The notes: generated by a model from the sequence alone, not told the origin. A stretch of DNA of 64,000 nt from Zymobacter palmae (GCF_003610015.1 NZ_AP018933.1:1-64000); one strand, 5' to 3'; shown: positions 53,152 through 61,857, counted from the first letter of the stretch. Program-made: numbers and translations.

Positions 53152-53877
53152 ATGTTCACCGGGATTGTTCAGGCTGTGGCAACGATTGATCGCCTGCGGG
53201 ATCACGACGGTATCCGCACCTTTGAAATTGAGTTTTCGCAGGGGTTCTGCGAAGGGCTTGCGATAGGTGCCAGCGTTGCCGTAGATGGGGTGTGCCTGAC
53301 CGTGACCACGCTGCTGTCCGAGACGCGCGCTAGCTTCGATGTGATGCTGCAGAGCCTGCGGGTGACGACCCTCAGCCAGTTCGAGGAAGGCGCGCGCGTC
53401 AACGTTGAGCGTGCCGCCAAGGACGGTGCCGAAATCGGTGGGCACCCGCTGTCGGGGCATATCGATTTTGCCGCCTCTGTGCTGAGTGTCACGGAGATTG
53501 AAGACAACTATCGCCTGCGTATTGCGATGGAAGGCGACTGGAAGCGCTACATCTTTCCCAAAGGCTATATCGCCATCAACGGTGCCAGCCTAACCATCGC
53601 TGAGGTCGATCGGCAGCAAGGGTGGTTTGACGTGTGGCTGATTCCCGAAACACGCCGCATGACCACGTTTGAAGACAAGCAGCAGGGTGATCTGCTCAAT
53701 ATCGAGATCGAACGTGGTACGCAGGTGGTCGTCGATACCGTACGCACGACGCTCGAAGAAAATCTGGGCAAACTTTACCCGCTGCTTGAAGCGCTGCTGG
53801 CACAGCAAGGGCAGAGTCTCGAACAGCTTACTGTTGGGGATATACCCCGGCTGACAAGCAGCATGAATAAAAAGTAA
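53152..53877 (+). CDS. ribE: Riboflavin synthase (alpha subunit type)
   Basis: Riboflavin synthase dismutates two 6,7-dimethyl-8-ribityllumazines to riboflavin. The 241-residue product starts MFTGIVQ and has two lumazine-binding repeats, with GVCLTVTT in the first and KGYIAINGASLTIAEV in the second, plus GGHPLSGHID. It is about 25 residues longer than the E. coli enzyme at the C-terminus. No FMN riboswitch was recognised upstream. A terminator follows 120 bp on. Confidence 0.93.
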   Translation: MFTGIVQAVATIDRLRDHDGIRTFEIEFSQGFCEGLAIGASVAVDGVCLTVTTLLSETRASFDVMLQSLRVTTLSQFEEGARVNVERAAKDGAEIGGHPLSGHIDFAASVLSVTEIEDNYRLRIAMEGDWKRYIFPKGYIAINGASLTIAEVDRQQGWFDVWLIPETRRMTTFEDKQQGDLLNIEIERGTQVVVDTVRTTLEENLGKLYPLLEALLAQQGQSLEQLTVGDIPRLTSSMNKK

Positions 53878-53996
53878 GTGGTTACTTACGGCGTGTGGTT
53901 TGCCGTGCCCGATACTCTCTGCTTGAGCAGAAGATGGGCACACGACCTGTGAAGCGCTGTACAGCAGCGATTGCCGCTTGCACTAAGAGAAGGAAG

Positions 53997-54020
53997 AAGG
54001 CCACCGTGTGTGGCCTTTTT
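53997..54020 (+). terminator. Rho-independent terminator of ribE
   Basis: AAGGCCAC and GTGGCCTTTTT form a short GC-rich stem with a 5-base loop, about 120 bp after the ribE stop. Confidence 0.8.
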
Positions 54021-54075
54021 CTTTGGTGGTCAGGAATATGTGTGTCGTTCAACATGTGCCGAAAGGCGCTGTGCG

Positions 54076-54506
54076 ATGAGTGTGATTCGTGCCATGCCGC
54101 CAGAACGTGACATGGACGCTGTTGTTGCGCTGTGGTGTCAGGCGTCCATCATCCGTCATGATCTCATTCCCGCGCAGTATTGGCGCGAGGCATGTCCGCT
54201 GACGCGAGAGGTATACCTGTCTCAGGCAGATACAGCGGTTATGGTTGAACAGGGTGATGTCATCAGTTTCGTCAGCTGCGTCGAGCATCAGATCGCGGCG
54301 TTGTTCGTTGCTCCTGAGCATTAAGGGGAAGGAGTAGGGTCTGCGTTGTTGGCTCACGCGCTGCGCGGCCGAGAAGTAGCTACGCTGAATGTATATGTTG
54401 CTAACCTGCTTGCTCGGCGCAGCGTGGATTCCGTGTAACAGGGGATGGCGTAGATGACGCTACCGGCGCTCTGGAATGCTTCATGGAGCACCGTGCCGCA
54501 ATCTGA
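54076..54506 (+). pseudogene. Disrupted GNAT N-acetyltransferase gene
   Basis: The first 82 codons give the N-terminal half of a GNAT protein (DMDAVVALWCQASIIRHDLIP through IAALFVAPEH), then a TAA at 54322-54324. In the same frame after the stop, the typical acetyl-CoA loop continues (GEGVGSALLAHAL, then NVYVANLLARR). Near 54420 the frame is lost and family sequence resumes in another frame as GFRVTGDGVDDATG up to a TGA at 54506. The TAA could be a CAA-to-TAA change. A deletion of about 13 bp where GNATs have FYER-x would explain the shift. It is broken by at least two lesions. Confidence 0.85.
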
Positions 54507-54671
54507 TAGCGGGTGTTTTTTCGCCTTTTCCGCTCAGGAGTACGTGCGGCAATGCGCGCGAATAGTAGCAATGCCATTGTCGGCAGCAAGCCGACGCGGG
54601 TAACATGCACCCCTTTTGAAACAGAGTGCGCTGGGTGAAGGGCACTCTTCTCCTCGCATGTCTCTCTGTGA

Positions 54672-54694
54672 CAAGAGGGAATGCCTCCCTCTTG
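54672..54694 (+). repeat. Perfect hairpin before the hypothetical gene at 54710
   Basis: CAAGAGGGA and TCCCTCTTG form a 9-bp perfect stem with a 5-base loop, 15 bases before the start codon. It could be the terminator of upstream transcription or a translational control hairpin. Confidence 0.5.
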
Positions 54695-54709
54695 ATAGGG
54701 TAATTTCTC

Positions 54710-55114
54710 ATGACGACTGATGTTTCGCTTCAATGTGCGCGCGCTGCCGTAGGCTTTGCCGCGCTGACCATGGGGCACGTGGCCACCGAACTAGAACGTA
54801 TCGGCCAGCTGCCCGATGACGCTGCCTGGCAACAGGCGACGCAGGCGATCAGCCAGTGGCTGCGAGAGCAGTACAGCGATGAACTGATCGAACAGGCCAA
54901 AGCGTCTCTTGGCGATGCAGCGGCAGAATCCGATAGCGATGACGAACAGGCGTCGCAGGCTGCACAGGCGGCAAGTGCCACGGCGCTGTCTCTTCTGCTG
55001 ACTCACTGCGTCAGCGCTGACGTTGCCGAACAGCTCGGCAATAGCGTGACGGCGGCCATGACGGCTTCCTGGCAGGATGCCTATGGCGATAGCGCGGAAG
55101 GCGAAGACGCCTGA
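54710..55114 (+). CDS. Hypothetical protein
   Basis: I do not recognise this 134-residue protein. It is acidic and Ala-rich, mostly helical, with a central Asp/Glu/Ser/Gln run (about 70-85) and no signal peptide or membrane helix. Codon use resembles its neighbours, suggesting a real gene. It stands alone between the GNAT pseudogene and sstT, with a hairpin on each side. Confidence 0.65.
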   Translation: MTTDVSLQCARAAVGFAALTMGHVATELERIGQLPDDAAWQQATQAISQWLREQYSDELIEQAKASLGDAAAESDSDDEQASQAAQAASATALSLLLTHCVSADVAEQLGNSVTAAMTASWQDAYGDSAEGEDA

Positions 55115-55131
55115 TTTCGCTGCTCGCAAGC

Positions 55132-55161
55132 AAAGGCCTTGGGGATTTTCCCGAGGTCTTT
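55132..55161 (+). terminator. Probable terminator between the hypothetical gene and sstT
   Basis: AAAGGCCTTGGG and CCCGAGGTCTTT form a 12-bp stem including two G-T pairs around a 6-base loop. The T-run is partly inside the stem, so strength is uncertain. Confidence 0.45.
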
Positions 55162-55195
55162 GCCTTTCACTGACTCATTACCAAAGATATTCACT

Positions 55196-56578
55196 ATGTC
55201 TCATGCGCTTTCCCCATCATCACCCTCGCTTCTCTCACGATTGAGCCGGCAATTCATTCCGCAGGTCATCGTGGGCATTCTGCTCGGGGCCCTGCTGGGG
55301 TACTTCGACCCGAGAGTACCCGCTGGCTATATCTACCAGGGCGCAGGGGAAGGCATCATTAATGGGATTTTGGATATCTTTCGCAGCAGCACGGCCGCTC
55401 ACATGGGGTATTTGGGCGGCATGTACATCAAAGCATTGCAGGCCATTGCCCCGCTAATGGTGCTGGTGCTGGTGATGTCATCAATGATGCATCCGCGCCA
55501 GAAGCAGGGCGGGCGAGGCATCCGCACCATCGTGATCCTGTATTTGTGCAGTACGGTGCTGGGGGGAGTGTTGGCGGTACTGGCCAGCCATTTCTTTCCC
55601 AGTGAGCTGAAGCTGCAGCAAATGGGCGATGCGGCCGTCAGCCTGCAAGGGCCAGGCTCGCTGAGCGATGTGTTGGACGGTCTAGTCAGTAAGATCCTCG
55701 AGAACCCTGCCAAAGCTCTGGTTGAAGGCAATTTCATCGGCGTATTGGTATGGGGGCTGGGGCTTGGTCTGGCCTTGCGCAGTGCCAGCGATACGACTCA
55801 GAAGGTTGTTCAGGATCTATCGAATGCCTGCACGCGCCTCATCCGTCTCGTCATCCGTTGTTCTCCTATTGGCGTGTTTGGACTGGTCGCGAACAATGTC
55901 AGCACCGTCGGCATCAGCGCCTTCGCCCAGTATCTGCACGTACTGGCCGTGCTGATCGGTTGCATGGTTTTCATCGCACTGGTCATCAATCCGATCATCG
56001 TGCTGTTTATCATTCGCCGCAATCCTTGGCCGCTGGTGTTTATGTGCCTCAAGGAGTCGGGCATTACCGCCTTCTTCACGCGCAGTTCGGCTGCCAACAT
56101 TCCTGTCAATCTGGCCGTGTGCGAGCGCCTCAAGCTTGATAAGAATATCTATCAGATGTCGATTCCGATCGGCGCCAACATCAGCATGTCCGGTGCTGTC
56201 ACCACCATCACCGTGCTGACGCTGGCGGCGGTGCACACGCTGCATATCGACGTCAGCATGGGCAGTGCGCTGGTGCTGTGCATTATCGCAACCATCGCTG
56301 CGCTGGGGGCTTCGGGCATTGCGGGCGGTTCGGTCATCTTGATCCCTATGGCGTGCAGCCTGTTCGGGATCGACCCTCAGATCGCTGGGCTAGTCGTGGC
56401 CTTTGGGATGACGATCGGTGTTGTGCAGGATTCGACTGAAACTGCTCTCAACAGCTCGACCGATCTGCTCTTTACGGTGGCTGTCTGTCAGGCCGAGGAG
56501 CGCAAGGCATTGCAGGCCCAGAATCAGTACGCTGGAAATACGCGCGAAACGGTCTCAGTGTCGCACCCTGCTGAGTGA
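55196..56578 (+). CDS. sstT: Sodium-coupled serine/threonine transporter SstT
   Basis: SstT imports serine and threonine with sodium. The 460-residue member of the dicarboxylate/amino acid:cation symporter family has the substrate region RSSAANIPVNLAVCERL, the GANISMSGAVTTITVLTLAAV segment and QDSTETALNSSTDLLFT. I chose the ATG at 55196; an earlier in-frame start at 55139 would add 19 residues that overlap a hairpin. Confidence 0.93.
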   Translation: MSHALSPSSPSLLSRLSRQFIPQVIVGILLGALLGYFDPRVPAGYIYQGAGEGIINGILDIFRSSTAAHMGYLGGMYIKALQAIAPLMVLVLVMSSMMHPRQKQGGRGIRTIVILYLCSTVLGGVLAVLASHFFPSELKLQQMGDAAVSLQGPGSLSDVLDGLVSKILENPAKALVEGNFIGVLVWGLGLGLALRSASDTTQKVVQDLSNACTRLIRLVIRCSPIGVFGLVANNVSTVGISAFAQYLHVLAVLIGCMVFIALVINPIIVLFIIRRNPWPLVFMCLKESGITAFFTRSSAANIPVNLAVCERLKLDKNIYQMSIPIGANISMSGAVTTITVLTLAAVHTLHIDVSMGSALVLCIIATIAALGASGIAGGSVILIPMACSLFGIDPQIAGLVVAFGMTIGVVQDSTETALNSSTDLLFTVAVCQAEERKALQAQNQYAGNTRETVSVSHPAE

Positions 56579-56654
56579 CCATTAGCAGCGCAGTGACGGT
56601 AGCTCGCCCTTATTTTCCTGAAATTGGGGGCGCATATACCATTTCATTACCGCC

Positions 56655-56688
56655 CTGTAAGAAAACTGTCATATTCGCCGACTAGGCT
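56655..56688 (+). promoter_or_regulatory. Candidate Pho box and promoter of the Pit-type gene
   Basis: CTGTAAG-AAAA-CTGTCAT (56655-56672) matches the PhoB consensus of two 7-bp repeats with a 4-base AT spacer at 12 of 14 repeat positions; the second repeat is perfect. Ten bases on lies TAGGCT (56683-56688), a plausible -10 at the standard distance. It is 38 bp before the transporter start. Confidence 0.65.
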
Positions 56689-56725
56689 AGGCACTTTCTT
56701 CAATACCACTACTGGATGACAGCTT

Positions 56726-58327
56726 ATGTCTGTGACTTCGCATTCTTCCGAGGTCTCCAAAAACCCGTCAGCGGGTGCGCGTCCCAGCAGGCACTTGAGT
56801 GTTCTGTTCTTTCTCGCACTGCTGGCCGGGGTGATATATGTCGGCATCAGCATCTACAGTGATGTGTCCGGTCATGCCATGTCTCCGTTGCATTGGACGG
56901 TCGTGGCGACACTGGCAGCAGCATTGTTGATTGCACTGGGTTTCGAGTTCGTCAATGGCTTCCATGACACCGCCAATGCGGTTGCGACGGTCATTTACAC
57001 TCATTCCCTTTCTCCGACCGTAGCTGTCATTCTGTCGGGACTGTGCAACTTCCTAGGCGTGCTGCTATCGTCCGGGGCCGTGGCCTTTGGTGTGGTAGCG
57101 CTGCTGCCCATTGACTTGGTGCTGCACGGTCATCCGTCCACCGGTTTTGCTATGGTCTTCGCGCTGCTGCTGTCGGCTATCGCGTGGAACCTGCTGACGT
57201 GGTGGAAAGGCATCCCTGCATCTTCTTCCCACACGCTGATCGGTTCCATGATCGGGGTGGGGATTGCCAATGCCATGATCAATCACGGTTCGCTCAACGG
57301 TGTGAACTGGGGACAAGCGATCAAGATCGGTTATTCCCTGCTGTTCTCTCCGTTCATTGGTTTCGTCTTTGCAGGCCTGATGCTGCTGGCGTTGCGTTTG
57401 ATGGTCCGCAATAAGGCGCTGTATGAAGCACCGCGTGATGGTATGCCGCCTCCAATGTGGATTCGCAGCTTGCTGGTCGCCAGTTCCAGTGGTGTCGCGT
57501 TTGCGCACGGCTCCAACGATGGTCAGAAGGGCATGGGCCTGATCATGATGATTCTGGTCAGCCTAATACCGGCAACCTACGCGCTGGATCGCTATTCCAC
57601 GCAGCACGACCTGCCAGCGTTCGCATCTTCGGCCTATGAAGTCAGCCATATCATCAATGGCGATACACTGCCGGATCTGTCTCAGCCTGCTGACCAGATT
57701 CTGCGTGAATACCTGCGCAACCATCACGAAACGCCTGATGTCGTTCCGGCATTGGGTGTGCTAACCGGCCGCATCCATGCACAAATAGCGGCGTTGGAAA
57801 GCCTCGAGAGTCTGAGCGACGATCAGGTCAACGATATCCGTGATGACATGTACATCACCAGTGAAGCTATTCGCATGATGAGCGGCAGCGATACCTTCAA
57901 GGCACAGTTCGAAGGCCACTCCGGTAAAGCATTGAACGGCCTGAAAGCGCACATCGACAGCACGATCAAATTCATCCCGCTGTGGGTGAAAGTAGTGACT
58001 GCACTGGCGCTGGGGTTGGGTACTGTCGTTGGATGGAAGCGTGTCGTGCATACTGTGGGTGAAAAGATCGGCAAGTCCCGCATGACTTATGCTCAAGGGC
58101 TGTCAGCACAGACTGTTGCAATGGCGACCATCGGCGCAGCCGACATACTGGGCCTGCCCGTATCCACGACGCACGTGCTGTCTTCTGGCGTTGCCGGTAC
58201 CATGGCAGCCAACCGTTCTGGCCTGCAATGGGGCACACTGCGCAATCTGGCGCTGACATGGGTACTGACCCTGCCGGCGACCATTCTGCTGGCGGGTGGC
58301 ATGTTCTGGCTGTTCCTGCAGTTCTGA
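56726..58327 (+). CDS. Inorganic phosphate transporter (Pit family)
   Basis: This 533-residue membrane protein belongs to the PiT family of phosphate:cation symporters. It has the two family signatures, FVNGFHDTANAVATVIYT near the N-terminus and FAHGSNDGQKGMGL in the middle, and about ten hydrophobic helices with a long soluble loop (about 290-410). The upstream Pho box suggests induction by low phosphate, which is unusual for a low-affinity Pit. A strong terminator follows. Confidence 0.94.
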   Translation: MSVTSHSSEVSKNPSAGARPSRHLSVLFFLALLAGVIYVGISIYSDVSGHAMSPLHWTVVATLAAALLIALGFEFVNGFHDTANAVATVIYTHSLSPTVAVILSGLCNFLGVLLSSGAVAFGVVALLPIDLVLHGHPSTGFAMVFALLLSAIAWNLLTWWKGIPASSSHTLIGSMIGVGIANAMINHGSLNGVNWGQAIKIGYSLLFSPFIGFVFAGLMLLALRLMVRNKALYEAPRDGMPPPMWIRSLLVASSSGVAFAHGSNDGQKGMGLIMMILVSLIPATYALDRYSTQHDLPAFASSAYEVSHIINGDTLPDLSQPADQILREYLRNHHETPDVVPALGVLTGRIHAQIAALESLESLSDDQVNDIRDDMYITSEAIRMMSGSDTFKAQFEGHSGKALNGLKAHIDSTIKFIPLWVKVVTALALGLGTVVGWKRVVHTVGEKIGKSRMTYAQGLSAQTVAMATIGAADILGLPVSTTHVLSSGVAGTMAANRSGLQWGTLRNLALTWVLTLPATILLAGGMFWLFLQF

Positions 58328-58346
58328 TTGACGCTTTCTGCAATAG

Positions 58347-58377
58347 AAAAAGCCAGCCTTTAGAGGCTGGCTTTTTT
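58347..58377 (+). terminator. Rho-independent terminator of the Pit-type gene
   Basis: AAAAAGCCAGCC and GGCTGGCTTTTTT form a 12-bp stem with a 6-base loop and a T-run, 20 bp after the stop. Confidence 0.92.
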
Positions 58378-58459
58378 GTGTCTTCATTGCATGGCGACTG
58401 TCCGATGAGCCACCGTGCTAGCCGGTGTGACCGTGTATTTGTTGCTCACATTGATGCCG

Positions 58460-59413
58460 TTAGAGAGCGTTTCTATCTTCGGTATCCGAAGGTTGGCTAG
58501 CAATGCCACGCGGTATCGGCCAGAAATCTTCACCCAATATTGCAGGTTGTTCGGTATCGTTGGGACCGGCTTCGGTTTCCGGTACGCAGAGCGGCAGAGC
58601 CGCCTTTACGCGGGCCAGTGCTTCTGCACCGCGTGCACCATCCGTCACGTTGGCCCACCAGTCGCGGTGCACCCACTGTACGCGAACCGGAACCGTAGGA
58701 AGCCCTATACGCTGGGCCATTGCCAGACGATGTAGCCCTTTGTTGATCTTGATAAGACGCCCTTCTCGGCTGACGGCGACGCCCAGTTCATCCTTGCCTT
58801 TGTCGGCATCGAAACCGTGGGCGGCCATACTGTCTAGAAAGCGTAGGTAGACCTGAAGGTAGCGCTTGATTAGCTCTGGACTGTCGAGTCGAATGCCCAG
58901 CTGGCGGAAGCGGGCGGGTTTGCCACGGCGCAGATCGTCCAGGTAGCGCTGATAGCGCTCGGTCTTTTCAAGGTGCTGACGGTGTTCATCTATATCGCTG
59001 ATAAAACGATAACGATCGCCGATGCGCAGGTCCTCACGCTTGAGGTCCCAGTCGCCGTCCCAGATGAAAGCGTTGAACGCGCATTCGCTGCGCGGCGGCC
59101 AACCGATGATGCGAATGAGCTGGCGGGGATCGACATGCAGTATTAGTGCATCGCCTAGCGTTTCGATCATGGCCTTGCGGGGAAGCCCCCACTGTTCGAT
59201 GCGCTGGCTACCGGGCAGCCGATGTTGCCAATAACGCAGTAACATGCGCTCGAAGGGCATGGTCAGGTATTTCTGAGAGCCGTTACGGGCATGGTAGGAC
59301 AGGCGCGCGATGCGTACCTGGCCTGTCATGGCGGTAGACGTTAGCGGTTGAAACGCTTGGTCGGCCTCGGGGCCTAGCGGCCCTTTGCCTGTTGAAGCAT
59401 CCTGCATGTACAC
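58460..59413 (-). CDS. ParB-fold protein of unknown function
   Basis: This 317-residue protein ends its core with LGVAVSREGRLIKINKGLHRLAMAQ-like sequence followed by LPTVPVRVQWVHRDWW, close to the ParB/sulfiredoxin fold pattern (in ParB: dG.HRLaAA...lg...iPv.v). An earlier IWDGDWDLKRE segment is typical of a family often found near polysaccharide genes. It has no helix-turn-helix and is not a partition ParB. It is on the minus strand downstream of the levansucrase gene, with a terminator between them. Confidence 0.6.
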   Translation of the reverse strand: MYMQDASTGKGPLGPEADQAFQPLTSTAMTGQVRIARLSYHARNGSQKYLTMPFERMLLRYWQHRLPGSQRIEQWGLPRKAMIETLGDALILHVDPRQLIRIIGWPPRSECAFNAFIWDGDWDLKREDLRIGDRYRFISDIDEHRQHLEKTERYQRYLDDLRRGKPARFRQLGIRLDSPELIKRYLQVYLRFLDSMAAHGFDADKGKDELGVAVSREGRLIKINKGLHRLAMAQRIGLPTVPVRVQWVHRDWWANVTDGARGAEALARVKAALPLCVPETEAGPNDTEQPAILGEDFWPIPRGIASQPSDTEDRNAL

Positions 59414-59584
59414 GAAGACCTTGTCTTGAGAAGCTGCCGTGCCGGGAAGGGGCGCCGCAGTGAAACGATAAGCTTACCGATAAGACCTCATGATAGTGAG
59501 AATAGAACATGCACTTTCATCTGAAGTCGTGTTCATAGTGGTGGCTGGTCGCAGGATTGTCCATAAAGCGCCTTGCCTATGGCG

Positions 59585-59612
59585 AAAAAGGCCCTCGTTT
59601 CAGACGAGGGCC
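59585..59612 (-). terminator. Rho-independent terminator of the levansucrase gene
   Basis: GGCCCTCGT and ACGAGGGCC form a 9-bp stem; on the minus strand it is followed by TTTTT. It lies 39 bp beyond the levansucrase stop. Confidence 0.88.
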
Positions 59613-59650
59613 TCGATATAACTATTCAAATGTCAAAAACGGCGGTGGTC

Positions 59651-61027
59651 TTATACATCGCTTTCATCGACAGGCTCATCGGTATCCTGAGCTTCCTGCG
59701 TTGCCGTCTTCAGCACGAAGCCATAGTCCAGTCCGGTGATCTCGGTCTGCGTACCCTGCAGATTGAGGTGGATACGCGGCCCAACGGTTTTCGTGTAGAG
59801 CATCCGGTCTTCCGCTGCCGAATAGGAGTAGTTGGCGTAGCTCAGTACGGACAGGTCCGGCAGTACGTTCCATGAGTAGACGTACTGATAGTTGCTTGCC
59901 TGTGCGGTGTACATGGCACCTTCTGACTTCTGCTGCACGACCACACCACTGCCGTTGAGCGGGGTATAAGGGCCGAACATGGATGATGCCTTGAAGCCCA
60001 GCATCATGTCGCGGTTGATGAAGGTGTCATCCAGAATGGTCATCTTGTTACCGTGGGTGACGCAGAACAGATAGTAGCTGCTGTCACGGTAGATCAGAGT
60101 GACTCGTTCGATTTCATCTGTGATCAGGTTCGAGGTCAGGATCGGAGGCAACAGGCTGAGCTTGGTGTACTGATCATCGGTGAATTCCGCAACGCCGACG
60201 CAGCCATTGGCCTTCAGATCATCCACGGTAGGACGATAGTTCGGTTCGAAATCGTCGCTGCCGATGTAGTCGCGGCGTACGGTGCCTTCTGCATCGTTGC
60301 GGGGCCCCGTGTTGGCTTCAAACAGCAGGTAGTTTTTCTGTGTTGCCGGGTCTTTGAAGAAGAAGGGATCGCGGAAGCAGAGGTTGTTGACCTGATCATT
60401 ACCGTAGCTGCGGTTGTGGAGGGTCGGCATGCGTAGTTCTGCATCGTCGGCCTGATCCACGTTTTGGTAGAAGACACCGTCCGGTTCAAGTAGAAGGTTG
60501 TGGTATTCTGGGGACGAGAAAGTCAGTACCCCATCCTTGACCGACGGACGCTGTATGGCCGTGGCCAAGCGCTGGAACGTCTGCCAGATGCCATCGCGAG
60601 TGTGGCCCATTGCTGTGGTGTAGAACGTCTGCACTCGACCATCATTGCGCAGCAGTGTGGACCCGCTCCATTCCTGAATGTCGCTGAAAAGGCGACGCGG
60701 GAACAGCAGACCGCCCGGAATGAAGGAGTGGCCGTCTTTGGAGTAGAAATAGTTGATGCGTGCGATTTTGCGATTGTCGGCCTGTTTCAGCCCCAGTGCG
60801 CATAGCACGCGGAACCCTTCTATGGACGCCAGATCACCGTTTTCGTCCAGAGCGAACCACGAATCCCAGATATCGAACCCCTCCATGAACGCTTGGATCT
60901 TGGTGTTATCGAATTCCGGAAAGGTATTCGCTTCGGTGGCTTTGAAGCTGAGTGCCTGTTCGCGGGTCCAGTGAGAAATAGTGGCCGCGCTATTAGTGGC
61001 GCTGGTCGTTTTCGTAATAGCAGCCAT
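59651..61027 (-). CDS. Levansucrase (GH68)
   Basis: Levansucrase splits sucrose and builds beta-2,6-fructan (levan), or hydrolyses it. The 458-residue GH68 five-bladed propeller has the nucleophile Asp55 in FDIWDSW, the transition-state stabiliser Asp220 in FRDPFFF and the acid/base Glu307 in DEIER. There is no Sec signal peptide, as in the Zymomonas and Halomonas enzymes, so export would need another route. The ATG at 61027 follows AGAGGAT. The upstream leader has two tandem hairpins. Fructose polymer or sucrose use is thus part of this organism's carbon metabolism. Confidence 0.95.
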   Translation of the reverse strand: MAAITKTTSATNSAATISHWTREQALSFKATEANTFPEFDNTKIQAFMEGFDIWDSWFALDENGDLASIEGFRVLCALGLKQADNRKIARINYFYSKDGHSFIPGGLLFPRRLFSDIQEWSGSTLLRNDGRVQTFYTTAMGHTRDGIWQTFQRLATAIQRPSVKDGVLTFSSPEYHNLLLEPDGVFYQNVDQADDAELRMPTLHNRSYGNDQVNNLCFRDPFFFKDPATQKNYLLFEANTGPRNDAEGTVRRDYIGSDDFEPNYRPTVDDLKANGCVGVAEFTDDQYTKLSLLPPILTSNLITDEIERVTLIYRDSSYYLFCVTHGNKMTILDDTFINRDMMLGFKASSMFGPYTPLNGSGVVVQQKSEGAMYTAQASNYQYVYSWNVLPDLSVLSYANYSYSAAEDRMLYTKTVGPRIHLNLQGTQTEITGLDYGFVLKTATQEAQDTDEPVDESDV

Positions 61028-61551
61028 GTGAAGATCCTCTTATTTTTCTTGTTATCAATTGGTTTATATAGCGGCAGCACACTTAACCGTACTGCCGCCC
61101 TGTCTGCGTGACAGGGAGAAATCTAGACATAACTCACCAAAATGCGTACATAATTAATGTTATCAAGTGTCACCAATAGGCTTCTCTTTATAAATATGGT
61201 CGCTTGATGATGAAGTTTGTTTTTGGAGGGGCAGACCTGTACGTTCTGATAGGGCTATTCATAACGCTTTATACTATCAGGTGGTTATATTTGTTTTAGA
61301 TCGAGCCTGAAACAATATATTGAGCAGCTCATTAAAATAATAAGAAGTGTAAAAGATAATTTATGCTACATAGACGCGAGCATGGAGTGTTGTAGCATTG
61401 AAGGCAACATGCCATTACCAACATTCACGGCCGGGGACAGTGCCCAAATGGAGTGCAAGGTGGACGCGTGTCGTCTCCCCTATGTCGAGCGAGGATGAGA
61501 TGGTGTGTTCTTTATCGGTGTTGTCGCAACCCCGCCGACCGTGATGGCCAT
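61028..61551. other. Levansucrase upstream region
   Basis: This AT-rich gap of about 520 bp holds the leader hairpins at 61071-61116 and a further inverted pair CTGATAG (61246-61252)/CTATCAG (61274-61280). No ORF with a ribosome-binding site was recognised. The levansucrase promoter is probably here, but no -35/-10 pair stands out. Confidence 0.5.
61071..61116 (-). promoter_or_regulatory. Tandem hairpins in the levansucrase leader
   Basis: Two perfect 7-bp stems lie end to end: GCGGCAG/CTGCCGC (61071-61098) and CCCTGTC/GACAGGG (61098-61116), sharing base 61098. They are 44-90 nt upstream of the start codon, so if the promoter is further upstream they are in the mRNA leader and may control stability or translation. 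Confidence 0.5.
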
Positions 61552-61582
61552 AAAAAAGCCCCTTGCCGAAGCAAGAGGCTTG
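61552..61582 (-). terminator. Rho-independent terminator of the CsbD-like gene
   Basis: On the minus strand AAGCCTCTTGC and GCAAGGGGCTT form a stem with one mismatch and a TTCG-type loop, followed by TTTTTT. It lies 27 bp beyond the stop codon. Confidence 0.88.
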
Positions 61583-61608
61583 GGAACTTCATCATTGCTT
61601 GTACACAA

Positions 61609-61857
61609 TCAGCGTTTCAGAACGCGACCGATGACCCAGCCTGCCAGAGCCGCAATACCCAGCGCTTGAAACGGCTTGTCTTGGGCGAAGTCGCGTACTC
61701 GGTCTACGGCTTCACCGTACTGAGACTGGATGCGACCGGCCCCCTGGCGGAGCTGCCCTTTAAGGCGACATTCATTGTTGTCGAACGCGTCACCTGCTGC
61801 TTTCTGTACGCGTCCAGCGGCTTCCTGAGCTTTACCTTTCAGTTCTTCCATGCTCAT
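61609..61857 (-). CDS. CsbD-like small stress protein with C-terminal hydrophobic segment
   Basis: This 82-residue protein has the CsbD-like start ELKGKAQEAAGRVQKAAG followed by a YqjD/ElaB-like C-terminus with a hydrophobic glycine/alanine-rich helix (ALGIAALAGWVIGRVLKR). CsbD proteins are stress-induced, and YqjD-type proteins anchor ribosomes at the inner membrane. The ATG follows AAGGAGAG. A combined role is inferred. Confidence 0.75.
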   Translation of the reverse strand: MSMEELKGKAQEAAGRVQKAAGDAFDNNECRLKGQLRQGAGRIQSQYGEAVDRVRDFAQDKPFQALGIAALAGWVIGRVLKR

